Source: WLJO01 sp032117595
Lineage (GTDB): Bacteria > Actinomycetota > Acidimicrobiia > Acidimicrobiales > Ilumatobacteraceae
DNA length: 64,000 nucleotides
Direction: 5' to 3'
NCBI GenBank assembly: GCA_032117595.1
Contig: JAULYZ010000032.1
Span: forward strand, 59,135-123,134
Shown here: one piece after another, positions 8,686-17,329 of the stretch
Numbering within the stretch: position 1 is the stretch's first letter
Layout: the number at the start of each line of letters is the position of its first letter
Program-made: the position numbers and the translations under genes
Notes under the pieces: model-generated
Told to the model about the DNA's origin: nothing
The model's database searches: none
What the model saw: only the letters and a program-made list of their open reading frames with translations

Positions 8686-9978
8686 ATGACCGCCACCATC
8701 ATCACCAACGCAACCATCGTGACCGTCGACGCCCGGAACAGCGTCATCACCGACGGCACCGTGGTGATCGAGGACGGTGTAATCAACGAGGTACGGACCA
8801 CTGCCGTGCCGCAAGGCCCACTCAGTTCTGACGTGACCGTCGATGCTCGCCAAGGCATCGTCATGCCGGGACTCATCAACGCCCACACCCACCTCGCAAT
8901 GACGATGTTCCGGGGCTTCGCCGATGACCTCGACCTCCAGGGCTTTCTCGACCGCCTCTTCCCCGTGGAGGAACGGGTGCTCTCCGAGCACACGGTCAGG
9001 CTCGGCGCCCGTCTTGCCTTCGCCGAGTCACTCCTCGCCGGATGCACCGGCGCGCTCGACATGTTCTGGTGGCCCGACGCAAGTCTCGACGAGGCCGAAC
9101 AGGCGGGCTTCCGTCTGCAGAGCGGACCCATCTTCATCGGCTTCCCCGGACCCGACCACACTGCGTTCGCCGACCGCGTAGCCCGTGCGCGTACGTCGGG
9201 ACCGCATCGATGGCTCTTCGCTCACGGCACCTACACCATGCAGCCCGAGCAGCTCGACGAGGTGGGGCAGCTCGCAACTGAATTCGCTGCCCGCTTCCAC
9301 ATCCACGCATCGGAGAACCAGTCGGAGGTCGACGATGTCCGATCGCGATTCGGCCGCACACCGGTGGAGCTCCTCGACGACTGCGGACTGCTCCGCAACG
9401 GCTCCGTGCTCGCCCATGCTGTCGTGCTGAACGACGACGAGATACGACGGATCGCCGAGACCGGAACGGCGGTGGCGCACTGTCCGCTCTCGAACCTCAA
9501 GCTTGCGTCGGGGTTCTGCCGCGTGCCGGATCTCATCGAAGCGGGCGCCACAGTGGCACTCGGCACCGACGGATCCGCCTCGTCCAACGATCTCGACATG
9601 TTTCTCGCCATGCGCACGGCAGCCCTTCTCCACAAAGGCGTTCGCTTCGACGCCCGGGTGCTGCCCGCGCCAGCAGTGCTCCGCATGGCCACCATCGACG
9701 CCGCACGCGCCCTCGGAATCGACCACCTCGTCGGCTCGATCGAGCCTGGAAAGCGGGCCGATCTCGTGCGGCTCGATCCCGATGCTCCGTCACTGACACC
9801 GTCCTACGACCCGATCTCCACGGTGGTGTATGCAGCGTCCCGCGCCGAGGTGCTCGACGTGTGGGCCGACGGCCGACGAGTGGTCGAGCACCGCCGCTGC
9901 ACCACCATCGACGTGCCAGAGACTCTGCAATCCATGCGAGGCCTCCGCGACGAGATCAGGCGCCAAGGCCGGGACTAG
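8686..9978 (+). CDS. Amidohydrolase of the TRZ/ATZ family (adenosine/MTA/SAH deaminase-like)
   Basis: A 430-residue metal-dependent hydrolase. It has NAHTHLAMTMFRGFADD (metal histidines), HIHASEN (third His and substrate-side residues), LAHAV and a GTDGSASSNDLDMF motif whose Asp completes the metal site. This order matches S-adenosylhomocysteine/methylthioadenosine deaminases and related chlorohydrolases. Its position directly after purine nucleoside phosphorylase makes an adenine-nucleoside deaminase the best guess: deamination would give an inosine-type substrate for the phosphorylase. Guanine or other aminopurine deaminases are alternatives. AGGA precedes the ATG at a normal distance. Confidence 0.85.
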   Translation: MTATIITNATIVTVDARNSVITDGTVVIEDGVINEVRTTAVPQGPLSSDVTVDARQGIVMPGLINAHTHLAMTMFRGFADDLDLQGFLDRLFPVEERVLSEHTVRLGARLAFAESLLAGCTGALDMFWWPDASLDEAEQAGFRLQSGPIFIGFPGPDHTAFADRVARARTSGPHRWLFAHGTYTMQPEQLDEVGQLATEFAARFHIHASENQSEVDDVRSRFGRTPVELLDDCGLLRNGSVLAHAVVLNDDEIRRIAETGTAVAHCPLSNLKLASGFCRVPDLIEAGATVALGTDGSASSNDLDMFLAMRTAALLHKGVRFDARVLPAPAVLRMATIDAARALGIDHLVGSIEPGKRADLVRLDPDAPSLTPSYDPISTVVYAASRAEVLDVWADGRRVVEHRRCTTIDVPETLQSMRGLRDEIRRQGRD

Positions 9979-9995
9979 GCGCAGCAGCGTCGCGC

Positions 9996-10001
9996 TAGCG
10001 T
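9996..10001 (+). promoter_or_regulatory. -10 box TAGCGT of a leaderless start
   Basis: TAGCGT ends 8 nt before the GTG at 10010, and there is no ribosome-binding site. It fits a leaderless transcript for the secreted hydrolase. Confidence 0.45.
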
Positions 10002-10009
10002 TCTGATCC

Positions 10010-11242
10010 GTGGGACGGACCCGGGTGGGCGCACTTGCCGTAGCAGCCGTTGCCTTGTTGGCGGCCGGACCACTCGTCGCCGCCACATCACCGGCAGCAG
10101 CCGACGGCCCGGGGACCGGCACCTCGTGGATCGTCAGCCTCGGCGACTCATACATCGCCGGTGAGGCTGGACGCTGGGCCGGCAACAGCAACACCAGTTC
10201 GGCATCCGTCGACGCCGGAGGCCCGACCGCCTACTACGACAACGGCGGCACATCAGAGACCGTCCCGGGCTGCCACCGCAGCGAGACAGCCCCCGTCCAC
10301 ATCGGCAGTGCGGCGAACGGCACAACGGTGAGAAGCCTCAACCTTGCCTGCTCGGGAGCCAGAACAAGCACCTTCATCGAGGCTGACGGCTCGTTCAAGC
10401 CGGGGATCGACTTCTACGACGCCGGGGGACGGACTGGTCAGGCGCTCATGCTCCAGAGATTTGCTTCGTCGAACAACGTGAAGATGGTTCTGCTCTCGAT
10501 CGGTGGGAACAACTTCAACTTCGCCACCATCGTGCAGCGTTGTGTCACCAACTTCCTCACCTCATCGAGCCTGTTCCCCAATTACTGCTACGACGACTCC
10601 GTGGTCTCCTCCAACTTCACCAGCACAAACCTCTCCCGGCAGCAGGCGCTCATCAAGACCGCGATCGACAACGTTCACCTCGCCATGTCCAATGCCGGGT
10701 ACACCTCTGCCCAGTACACGATTGTCGTGCAGACCTATCCGTCGCCCATCCCGAACGGCAGTGGTTTTCGTTACTCACAATCTGGCTTCACGCGTCAGTC
10801 CACCGGCGGCTGTGGCTTCTGGAACCGCGATGCCGACTGGGCCAACTCGACGGCGTTGCCCAAGATCAACACGACGGTCACCAGAGCGGCGAGCGCAGCG
10901 AACGCCGCCGGCAACGTGCGGGTCCTGAACGTTGCCGGGGTGCTGAACGGACGTCGACTCTGTGAGAACACGGTCCGACTCATGGAGCACACGGGTCTCG
11001 GCACGTGGAGAGCAACCGGTGCAGTCGATGCCACAGAGTGGGTGGCCCAGATCCGCACGCTGAGCACCATCGGCGGGCCGTACTCGGCCCAGGAGAGCCT
11101 GCATCCGAACCTCTGGGGGCAGAGGGCCCTGCGTCACTGCGTGCGACTCATCTGGAACAACGGCGCTCCCAGGTCGGGGACGTGCACCCGCTCCGCCAAC
11201 GGTCTTTCGGCCTTGGGCGAGCCGATCATGCGCCTCTCCTGA
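10010..11242 (+). CDS. Secreted SGNH/GDSL-family hydrolase
   Basis: A 410-residue exported protein. Residues 1-31 form a Sec signal peptide (basic start, long Ala/Leu/Val core, AAA before DGPG). Mature-domain motifs are SLGDSYIAGE with the catalytic Ser47 (block I), SIGGNNFNF (oxyanion block, GGNN in place of GGND) and ESLHPNLWGQ (His of block V). These belong to bacterial SGNH esterases/lipases such as the actinomycete lipase family. Several Cys residues could form disulfides, consistent with export. The start is GTG. The substrate is not predictable; a lipid, ester or acetylated polysaccharide is possible. Confidence 0.85.
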   Translation: MGRTRVGALAVAAVALLAAGPLVAATSPAAADGPGTGTSWIVSLGDSYIAGEAGRWAGNSNTSSASVDAGGPTAYYDNGGTSETVPGCHRSETAPVHIGSAANGTTVRSLNLACSGARTSTFIEADGSFKPGIDFYDAGGRTGQALMLQRFASSNNVKMVLLSIGGNNFNFATIVQRCVTNFLTSSSLFPNYCYDDSVVSSNFTSTNLSRQQALIKTAIDNVHLAMSNAGYTSAQYTIVVQTYPSPIPNGSGFRYSQSGFTRQSTGGCGFWNRDADWANSTALPKINTTVTRAASAANAAGNVRVLNVAGVLNGRRLCENTVRLMEHTGLGTWRATGAVDATEWVAQIRTLSTIGGPYSAQESLHPNLWGQRALRHCVRLIWNNGAPRSGTCTRSANGLSALGEPIMRLS

Positions 11243-11267
11243 CGGACAGCCGGGCGGGCGCCACCGT

Positions 11268-12203
11268 TCAGCGAATTGCCACGGCGTTCCCCGGTGAACC
11301 GATACCTCCCGGCAGATGCATCGGCGCCGCCACGAAGAAGAACGTCCAGCGCCCGTCGGAACGGCATGCCTCCGCAAGCCGGTCGAGATCGAACATCTCA
11401 CCGAGCGCCATGCCGAGCGCAGGGATGAGTCGGCGGTGCAAGGAGCCCACGGCCGGGTCCCCGGGCGACATCTCGACTGCGGGGTTGTCGGCCACCACTG
11501 CTGCAGGGTGGCTGTTCCAGATCAGCCGCGCGGTGTCGTGGTCGCCCTGCAACCCTGCGAACGCGGTCGCCTCGGCATACGCAGCACGACTTGCAGCGTC
11601 GAGCGCACGATAGGCAGCGACCCAACCGGTGCGGATACACCAGATGTCACCGACACGGGGCGCAACTCCCTGGGCATCCAGCACCGACGCGAGATCGCGC
11701 GCCGAGATCGGCTGGGCCTCGAGGGGCTTGTACCCCGGACGGTTCGCCGCCATCCACCCGGCGACGTCGATCAGGACCCCGCGTCCGGCGATGCCGTGCT
11801 CTGCCCAGTGCTCGATGCCGAGCGTCGCGGGGCGACCGATCGGGTCATCAACACTGTCGTCCCAGTAGCCGAGCTCGCGACAGCGGACGTGTTGCAACGA
11901 ATCCCACTGCGTGGATGCCTGCGGATGGAAGTCGTGCAGGCGGTCGTCCATCTCATGTCGGTTCAGGGCGAACACCTCGTGCCGATAGGGCTTTCTCCCG
12001 AAGAGCGGTGGGTTCGGCAGGTCGAGCGGAAGGTCGAGCGGGAACATCGTCCCCGCGCGAACCTCCCGTGCAGCTGAAGCCACAACGGCAGGAGTGAGGA
12101 GGTTGATCGAACCGAGGCGGTCTCCCTCACCGAACACGCCGCGCGCGTGGCGGATATCGAGCCCGTCGAAGTATGGAAGTTCGTCGTAGTCAGGGAGTCT
12201 CAT
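11268..12203 (-). CDS. Cyclase-family protein (kynurenine formamidase-like metal hydrolase)
   Basis: A 311-residue member of the cyclase family (Pfam Cyclase), which includes bacterial kynurenine formamidase and several uncharacterised amide or lactone hydrolases. Family segments are GDRLGSINLLTP near the N-terminus, STQWDSLQHVRC in the position of the usual HxGTHxDxPxH metal motif, and RGVLIDVAGW. The metal motif is divergent (QWDSLQH, still with Asp and His), as in the longer actinobacterial branch. GGAG precedes the ATG on the minus strand. It is convergent with the GDSL hydrolase, 25 bp from its stop. Substrate unknown. Confidence 0.75.
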   Translation of the reverse strand: MRLPDYDELPYFDGLDIRHARGVFGEGDRLGSINLLTPAVVASAAREVRAGTMFPLDLPLDLPNPPLFGRKPYRHEVFALNRHEMDDRLHDFHPQASTQWDSLQHVRCRELGYWDDSVDDPIGRPATLGIEHWAEHGIAGRGVLIDVAGWMAANRPGYKPLEAQPISARDLASVLDAQGVAPRVGDIWCIRTGWVAAYRALDAASRAAYAEATAFAGLQGDHDTARLIWNSHPAAVVADNPAVEMSPGDPAVGSLHRRLIPALGMALGEMFDLDRLAEACRSDGRWTFFFVAAPMHLPGGIGSPGNAVAIR

Positions 12204-12353
12204 GACGCTCCGTCACCGCCCGAGCGCACAGCAGTTCTTCTGAGAAACTTCCTAGCCAGAACAGGACCAATGCCTCTGGGCAACGTGCCGACTCGGTCGT
12301 ACTTTCGGGTGAGGGCTCGACCAACCGGGTCTCCGTCACGAAAGGTTTCACCC

Positions 12354-12560
12354 ATGAAACGCATCATCGCACTTGTCGGTGCAGCAGCTCTCGCAACGTC
12401 GCTCGGCGTTGCGTCGGCCTCCGCCGCACCGAAGTCATCTCCCGCGAACTGCACAGGTAAGACGGTGTCGGCCCACACCAAGGCCGATCTCGCCTCGGGT
12501 CCGACACTCGTGAATGCCGTCAAGGCCTTCTGCTGGGACGGCACTCCGTTCCACTCCTGA
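12354..12560 (+). CDS. Small secreted peptide, function unknown
   Basis: A 68-residue product. Residues 1-25 are a clean Sec signal peptide (MKRI, Ala/Leu/Val core, ASASAA before PKSS). The mature part is about 43 residues with two Cys and a CWDG segment near the end. The start is the ATG at 12354, which has AAAGG about 8 nt upstream; an in-frame open extension runs further upstream but lacks any signal. A perfect-looking hairpin follows the stop at 12586-12617. I do not recognise the family. The two cysteines suggest one disulfide in the exported form. Confidence 0.65.
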   Translation: MKRIIALVGAAALATSLGVASASAAPKSSPANCTGKTVSAHTKADLASGPTLVNAVKAFCWDGTPFHS

Positions 12561-12585
12561 TGCTCCCCTCCGCGGCGTGAGCGAC

Positions 12586-12617
12586 GTACTTCCGGGTGCT
12601 GCGGCGCCCGGAAGTAC
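12586..12617. terminator. Strong hairpin without T-tract (terminator-like)
   Basis: Arms GTACTTCCGGGTGC (12586-12599) and GCGCCCGGAAGTAC (12604-12617) pair over 14 positions with one G-T wobble around the loop TGCG. There is no T-run on either side. It lies 25 bp after the small secreted peptide gene and about 60 bp before the promoter of the DUF1800 gene, so it may end transcription of the peptide gene in the T-less manner common in actinobacteria. A regulator site is an alternative. Confidence 0.45.
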
Positions 12618-12677
12618 GCAACTACCTGATCGGGCCGGCGAGGCCACCATCAGTGTTCAGAGCGCTACGGCGAGTGC

Positions 12678-12683
12678 TACGTT
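12678..12683 (+). promoter_or_regulatory. -10 box TACGTT of a leaderless start
   Basis: TACGTT ends 9 nt before the GTG at 12693, with a weak -35-like TTCAGA at 12656-12661 (spacer 16). It favours GTG 12693 over the internal ATG at 12714 as the start of the DUF1800 gene. Confidence 0.4.
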
Positions 12684-12692
12684 CGGCTCCAC

Positions 12693-14090
12693 GTGATCGA
12701 TGGGTGGAGCCACATGCCGACACAGACCGAAATCGAACATCTGCTGCGCCGCACCGAGTTCGTTGCTCGACCCGAACGGGTTGCCGAGCTCGTCGCCCTG
12801 CCGTCGCTGAGCGCGGCGATTGCGAACATCCTTGCCGTGCCTGCCGATCCCGGCACGATGACCTTCAGCGATACCGCCACCACCGAGTCGGCGAAGGGGA
12901 ACGAGTACTCGGCGTACTGGCTCGGACGCATGGTCTCGAGCCCGCGTCCGATGCAGGAGCGCATGTCGCTGTTCTGGCACGGGCACTTCGTGTCGTCGAA
13001 CCGCAAGGTGCTCGATGCCGCCGCCATGCGCGACCAGATCGACCTCTTCCGCCGCACGGGGCTCGGCAATGTGCGCACCCTTGCGATCGCCATGTCCACG
13101 CAAGTGGCGATGCTCAAATACCTCGACAACCACCGGAACCGGAACACCTCGCGCAACGAAAACTTCGCGCGCGAACTCATGGAGCTCTTCCTGCTCGGTG
13201 TGGGCAACTACACCGAGGCCGATGTGCAGGCAGCGAGTGCTGCGTGGACCGGGCACTCGATCGACTCCACTACGCAGACCTACCTCTGGCGACCCACGTG
13301 GCACGACGCCTCGCGCAAGACCTTCCTCGGCAGGACCATCAACTCCGGCACGGACCAGACACTGCACGGGGCGGAGACCATCAACGTGATGCTCGGCACC
13401 GGGCTCGTCCCGAGTACTGCCACCAACACGGCGAACCGCGGACGTTCGACCAAACTCGTTGCCGCTGAGCACCTCTCGCGCAAGCTCTGGGCCGAGTTCG
13501 CCGGCACCACACCGTCGAGCACCGTGATCTCGGCGATGAGAAACGCTCTCGTGAACGCGAACTTCTCCATCAAGCCGTGGGTAACCGCCATGCTGCTGCG
13601 TCCGGAGTTCTACTCGCTCGAGGTCCGTCGGGGGCTCGTGCGCGCACCGATCAACGCAGCCGTCGCCGGACTCGTTGCCACCGGTGTCACACCGTCCACC
13701 TCCTGGGTGTACGACCTCAGCGATATGGGCCAGCGGCCGCTCCACCCGCCGAACGTGAGCGGCTGGCGCACCAACGGCTACTGGCTCAACGCAGCAGCGA
13801 TGACCGCACGCGCCGACCTCGCCGGGAAGATGTACACGCTGGTGAAGTCCACGTACTCCACCGAGAACCTCATGCGACTCCCCGGCGGCACCATCACCCG
13901 TGAGGACATCGAGGTCACCTACCGCTACCGGCAGGCCGAACTCGTCCAGCGTTTCTGCGACCTGATGCGGGTGCGACTCTGCGCCGAGTCAATGAACGCA
14001 CTGGTGTCGTTCGCCAATGTTGCCCCCCTCTACCAGCGGCCCGAGCTCGTCAAATTGATCCTGCTCACCCCCGACCTGCACATCGCCTGA
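12693..14090 (+). CDS. DUF1800 family protein
   Basis: A 465-residue DUF1800 protein. Marks of the family are HLLRRTEFVARPE at the N-terminus, SPRPMQERMSLFWHGHFVSS, the NENFARELMELFLLGVGNYTE block (its Asn-Arg-Asn-Glu-Asn-Phe-Ala-Arg-Glu core is nearly invariant) and PPNVSGWRTNGYW towards the end. No biochemical function is established. DUF1800 genes are regularly followed by DUF1501 genes, as here 10 bp downstream, and the pair is thought to act at or outside the cell envelope. No signal peptide is visible in this one, so it may rely on its Tat-exported partner. The GTG start is supported by the TACGTT box. Confidence 0.88.
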   Translation: MIDGWSHMPTQTEIEHLLRRTEFVARPERVAELVALPSLSAAIANILAVPADPGTMTFSDTATTESAKGNEYSAYWLGRMVSSPRPMQERMSLFWHGHFVSSNRKVLDAAAMRDQIDLFRRTGLGNVRTLAIAMSTQVAMLKYLDNHRNRNTSRNENFARELMELFLLGVGNYTEADVQAASAAWTGHSIDSTTQTYLWRPTWHDASRKTFLGRTINSGTDQTLHGAETINVMLGTGLVPSTATNTANRGRSTKLVAAEHLSRKLWAEFAGTTPSSTVISAMRNALVNANFSIKPWVTAMLLRPEFYSLEVRRGLVRAPINAAVAGLVATGVTPSTSWVYDLSDMGQRPLHPPNVSGWRTNGYWLNAAAMTARADLAGKMYTLVKSTYSTENLMRLPGGTITREDIEVTYRYRQAELVQRFCDLMRVRLCAESMNALVSFANVAPLYQRPELVKLILLTPDLHIA

Positions 14091-14100
14091 GGAGACCACC

Positions 14101-15426
14101 GTGCTCGACCAAGACATCTCCACCGGCGACGCCCTCGCACTGCTCAGCCAGCACGACGACGATTCCCCCGCAGGCCTCGATCGCCGGCGCTTCCTGCGCC
14201 TGGTCGGCATGGGGCTCGGCGCAGGGACCGCAGGCGTGCTCGGCGGTGCTCCGCTGCTCGACCGCTTGATTCCCGGGTACGACGCCTCGGCGTGGGCTGC
14301 AGGGCCGATCGGACCGAACGACGGCGTGCTCGTGGTCATCGGCATGTACGGCGGTAACGACGGCCTGAACATGGTCGCTCCCATCACCGACCCCAACTAT
14401 GCAACCCAGCGCGGTTCGCTCGCCCTGACGCCGACCACGTCGCTCCCGATCGATGCGGAAACGGGGCTTCACCCGAATCTCACCGAGCTGAAGGCTCGCT
14501 GGGACCTCGGGCAGCTCGCCATCGTCGAGGGTGTCGGCTACCCGAACCCCGACCTCTCACACTTCACCTCGATGGCGACGTGGATGTCGGGACGTCCCGG
14601 TTCGGTGCCGACGAGCGGCTGGCTCGGACGCTGGCTCGACGGCTATCTCTCCGGAACTCGCGATCTGTTCGCCGCAGCATCGATCGGTTCGTCGGTTCCG
14701 CTCACGCTCGCGGGCACCACGGCTCGGGCCACCGCCGTGCCGGCATCGCGACCAACCTTCGGCGCCGACACGTCGAACTCCCAGATTCGTTCGTCGACTG
14801 CCATCAGGTCGATGGCCACGGCGAATCAGGGTGCATGGCACGCTGCGGTGTCGTCGGCGTTCGTCGACGCTCTCGATGTGGGCAAGACGCTCGCCCCGGT
14901 CATCCCGTCCACCGGGATCGCCTCGGGGGCAATGGCTGCGCCGCTCGAGGTTGCGGCTCACCTCATCAATGCCAACCTTGGCTTCCGCATCATCAACATC
15001 GGCTGGGGCGACTTCGACAGTCACGCGTCCGAGGCGACGATGCACGGCAGCCGAATGGCCGAGCTCAACGACGGCATCCGCCGCTTCTACGAGGTCCTGC
15101 TCCCCGACTGGGGAAACCGGGTGACCTTCATGACCTTCTCGGAGTTCGGTCGTACCTCCTGGGCCAACGCGGGAGGCGGTACCGACCATGGCACGGCCTC
15201 GGCCCACCTCGTCTTCGGGCCCAACGTGAAGGGTGGTCGCTACGGACAACGACCGTCGCTCGCCAACATCGCTCGCTGGCAACGACTCGCCCACCATGTG
15301 GACCTGCGTTCGTATTACACGTCGATCCTCGATGGCTGGATGGGCGGCGGGGCATCGAGCATCCTCGGCGGCACCTTCGAGAACCTCGGTCTCTTCGCTG
15401 CCGGCCCGGGTCAGACTCGAAGCTGA
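14101..15426 (+). CDS. DUF1501 family protein with Tat signal
   Basis: A 441-residue protein. About 30 residues in is a twin-arginine signal, DRRRFLRLVGMGLGAGTAGVLG, so the protein is exported folded. Then come the DUF1501 marks IGMYGGNDGLNMV, GLHPNLTELK, LAIVEGVGYPNPDLSHF, a GWGDFDSH motif and TFSEFGRTSWANAGGGTDHG. The last two resemble the metal-binding sites of the alkaline-phosphatase/sulfatase-like fold. The GTG start has GAGGAG 7 nt upstream, and only 10 bp separate it from DUF1800. The two form an operon, probably a secreted hydrolase complex. No substrate is known for the family. Confidence 0.9.
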   Translation: MLDQDISTGDALALLSQHDDDSPAGLDRRRFLRLVGMGLGAGTAGVLGGAPLLDRLIPGYDASAWAAGPIGPNDGVLVVIGMYGGNDGLNMVAPITDPNYATQRGSLALTPTTSLPIDAETGLHPNLTELKARWDLGQLAIVEGVGYPNPDLSHFTSMATWMSGRPGSVPTSGWLGRWLDGYLSGTRDLFAAASIGSSVPLTLAGTTARATAVPASRPTFGADTSNSQIRSSTAIRSMATANQGAWHAAVSSAFVDALDVGKTLAPVIPSTGIASGAMAAPLEVAAHLINANLGFRIINIGWGDFDSHASEATMHGSRMAELNDGIRRFYEVLLPDWGNRVTFMTFSEFGRTSWANAGGGTDHGTASAHLVFGPNVKGGRYGQRPSLANIARWQRLAHHVDLRSYYTSILDGWMGGGASSILGGTFENLGLFAAGPGQTRS

Positions 15427-15488
15427 GCCGGACGCTCGATACCGACTCCCCCCAAGGACCTTGGACGACAGGGTCTGCGAACCGACAC

Positions 15489-16907
15489 TCAGCGCAGCGG
15501 GTGTGTCTCGTACATCCTCGCTGCAGCGACGACCCCGGAGAGTGCCGTGAGGACGGCAACCACCCAGATTGCAACCGGGATGTCGAAGGCATCGGCGAGC
15601 AGGCCGGCGATCAGTGCACCGAGAGCGAAACCGCCGTCGCGCCAGAGCCGATAGACGCCGACCGACCGTGCTCGCCACGATGGATGCGCAACATCGCCGA
15701 TCACTGCGAGCAGCGTTGGGTAGACCATCGCCGTGCCGATCCCGAGGAGCACCGACGCAAGCGCCCACCACGCAAACCGTCCCGCTGCGGCGAAGAGTCC
15801 GAGCGCCACTGCCTGCACGAGCATGCCGGCGACGATGAATGGTTTGCGTCCGTAACGATCCGACAGACCACCGGTGACGAGCTGGCCAACACCCCAGACC
15901 AGTGGATAGAGCGCTGCGAGGAGACCGATCCGACCCACCTCGAGACCGGCGTCCGAGAAGTAGATGGGCAGCAGGCCCCATGCGAGTCCGTCGTTGAGAT
16001 TGTTGACCAGACCCGCTTGCGAGGCCGACGACAACGCTCGCTCGCGGAACGAGGTGAGCCGAAAAATCTCTGCAGTGCTGAGCCCCTCTGCAGGCGCTGT
16101 GCTCCCGTGCGCGTGCACTGCACTCTCGTGACGGGCATGGTGATGCGTCTCGCGAACGAGGGTGGCCGAGACGACAAGACCGAGCACTGCGCAGCCGATG
16201 CCGAGATAGAACGGCGCGGGCCTGAGGCCGTGCTGCTCGGCGATGTACCCGGTGGCGAGCGCAGCGAGCGCCACCGCCACATAGCCGGCGGCCTCGTTGA
16301 AGCCCATCGCGAGCCCACGCTTGGCAGGACCCACGAGGTCGATCTTCATGATGATGGTGCTCGACCACGTGAGGCCCTGGTTCACCCCGAGCAGAACATT
16401 CGCCGCGATGACCCATCCCCAGTTCGGCGCCCACATGAGCAGCAACGGCACCGGGATGCCGATGAGCCACCCCGCAAGCAGTACCGGCTTTCGGCCGTAG
16501 CGATCCGACAGGGTGCCCGCAAAGAAGTTGGTGACTGCCTTCACCACCCCGAAGGCGGCGATGAACGTGAGTGCCGAGGTGAGCGCCGACAGGCCGTACT
16601 CCTCCTCGGCGAGGAGTGGCAGGACGGTTCGCTCCTGACCGATCATCCCGCCGACGAGCACATTGACGCCGACGAGGAGCAGGAACTGCGGCAGGTTCTC
16701 CCTCAGCCCGAGCCTGACACCGGATCGAGCATCGGCGGGTACCGGAGCGCCGGGCGCGGGGCCGTCACCGGTCGTCAACCCGCACGCCGCCTCTCGGGCA
16801 GCAGGCCTCGGGGCGATGTCATGGAGGCATCCTGCCCCAGACACGGTCTGAGTCGGTTGAACCCCCGGTAGCCCTCGCCGAAGGAGCACCTGCGCTAGAT
16901 ATGCCAC
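15489..16907 (-). CDS. MFS transporter
   Basis: A major facilitator with about 12 hydrophobic segments and the loop motif SDRYGRKP present twice, once in each six-helix half (after TM2 and TM8), as the MFS internal repeat predicts. A His-rich loop (HHHARHESAVHAHG) sits between the halves and might bind a metal. The first 60 residues from GTG 16907 do not look like the family and contain no helix. TTG at 16778, giving 429 residues, is a reasonable alternative start. It is convergent with the DUF1501 gene and divergent from the phasin-like gene. The substrate is unknown. Confidence 0.85.
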   Translation of the reverse strand: MAYLAQVLLRRGLPGVQPTQTVSGAGCLHDIAPRPAAREAACGLTTGDGPAPGAPVPADARSGVRLGLRENLPQFLLLVGVNVLVGGMIGQERTVLPLLAEEEYGLSALTSALTFIAAFGVVKAVTNFFAGTLSDRYGRKPVLLAGWLIGIPVPLLLMWAPNWGWVIAANVLLGVNQGLTWSSTIIMKIDLVGPAKRGLAMGFNEAAGYVAVALAALATGYIAEQHGLRPAPFYLGIGCAVLGLVVSATLVRETHHHARHESAVHAHGSTAPAEGLSTAEIFRLTSFRERALSSASQAGLVNNLNDGLAWGLLPIYFSDAGLEVGRIGLLAALYPLVWGVGQLVTGGLSDRYGRKPFIVAGMLVQAVALGLFAAAGRFAWWALASVLLGIGTAMVYPTLLAVIGDVAHPSWRARSVGVYRLWRDGGFALGALIAGLLADAFDIPVAIWVVAVLTALSGVVAAARMYETHPLR

Positions 16908-16926
16908 ATGTCACGTCAACGTCTGC

Positions 16927-16955
16927 TTGGCTTATCTAGCACCAGCCCGTAGTCT
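16927..16955 (+). promoter_or_regulatory. Promoter TTGGCT-N17-TAGTCT, leaderless
   Basis: -35 TTGGCT at 16927-16932 and -10 TAGTCT at 16950-16955 are 17 bp apart. The -10 ends 6 nt before the ATG at 16962, so transcription should start at the ATG itself. This is the best-formed leaderless promoter in the window. Confidence 0.6.
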
Positions 16956-16961
16956 CCCGCC

Positions 16962-17285
16962 ATGCCCAGCACCAAGACCACCACCACCGAGACCTCCACG
17001 ACCGCCTCCAGCGCCAAGAAGCTCCTCACCGAAGTGCCCAAGTTCGGCGCCAAGACTGCGTACAGCGCGTTCTCCAAGGGCCTCGAGCAGGGCCAGCGCT
17101 TCGCACTCAACACCGCAGAGCGGGTTGCGGGCACGGTCAACAAGGCGATCCCCTCGGCGCTCGAGCCCGCCATCAACCGGACCCGAGGCCTCGTCATTGC
17201 CAACATCGACTTCGCCCTGAGCCTCGCCAAGAGCAACGCCGAGTTCGCGAGCAAGTTCGCCAAGACCCTCGTCGAGGCCCGCTGA
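16962..17285 (+). CDS. Small phasin-like/granule-associated protein (putative)
   Basis: A 107-residue protein. Residues 1-20 are almost all Ser/Thr/Lys and likely disordered. The remainder is predicted to be amphipathic helix with regular Ala, Leu, Phe and Lys spacing (SAFSKGLEQGQRFALN, NIDFALSLAKSNAEFASKFAKT). There is no signal peptide or membrane helix. Such helices coat polyester or lipid granules in phasins and in mycobacterial HBHA/lipid-droplet proteins. The neighbours argue for that role: an XRE regulator of the HBHA/lipid-droplet type 44 bp downstream and PHA synthase genes 1.1 kb further on. Sequence similarity to a named phasin is not obvious, so the role is inferred from context. 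Confidence 0.6.
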   Translation: MPSTKTTTTETSTTASSAKKLLTEVPKFGAKTAYSAFSKGLEQGQRFALNTAERVAGTVNKAIPSALEPAINRTRGLVIANIDFALSLAKSNAEFASKFAKTLVEAR

Positions 17286-17329
17286 ATCCGTCTCACCGAG
17301 CGCGCGGTCGAGCCGGACGGTCGTCGTAG

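Noticed and set aside
15452..15464. CCAAGG-A-CCTTGG palindrome between convergent genes
   Set aside because: The loop of one base cannot form an RNA hairpin and no regulator context exists.
14557..16470. Very long open frame on the minus strand across DUF1501 and the MFS gene
   Set aside because: It is a high-GC shadow: Arg/Ala/Gly-rich, overlapping two well-supported genes, with no recognisable domain.
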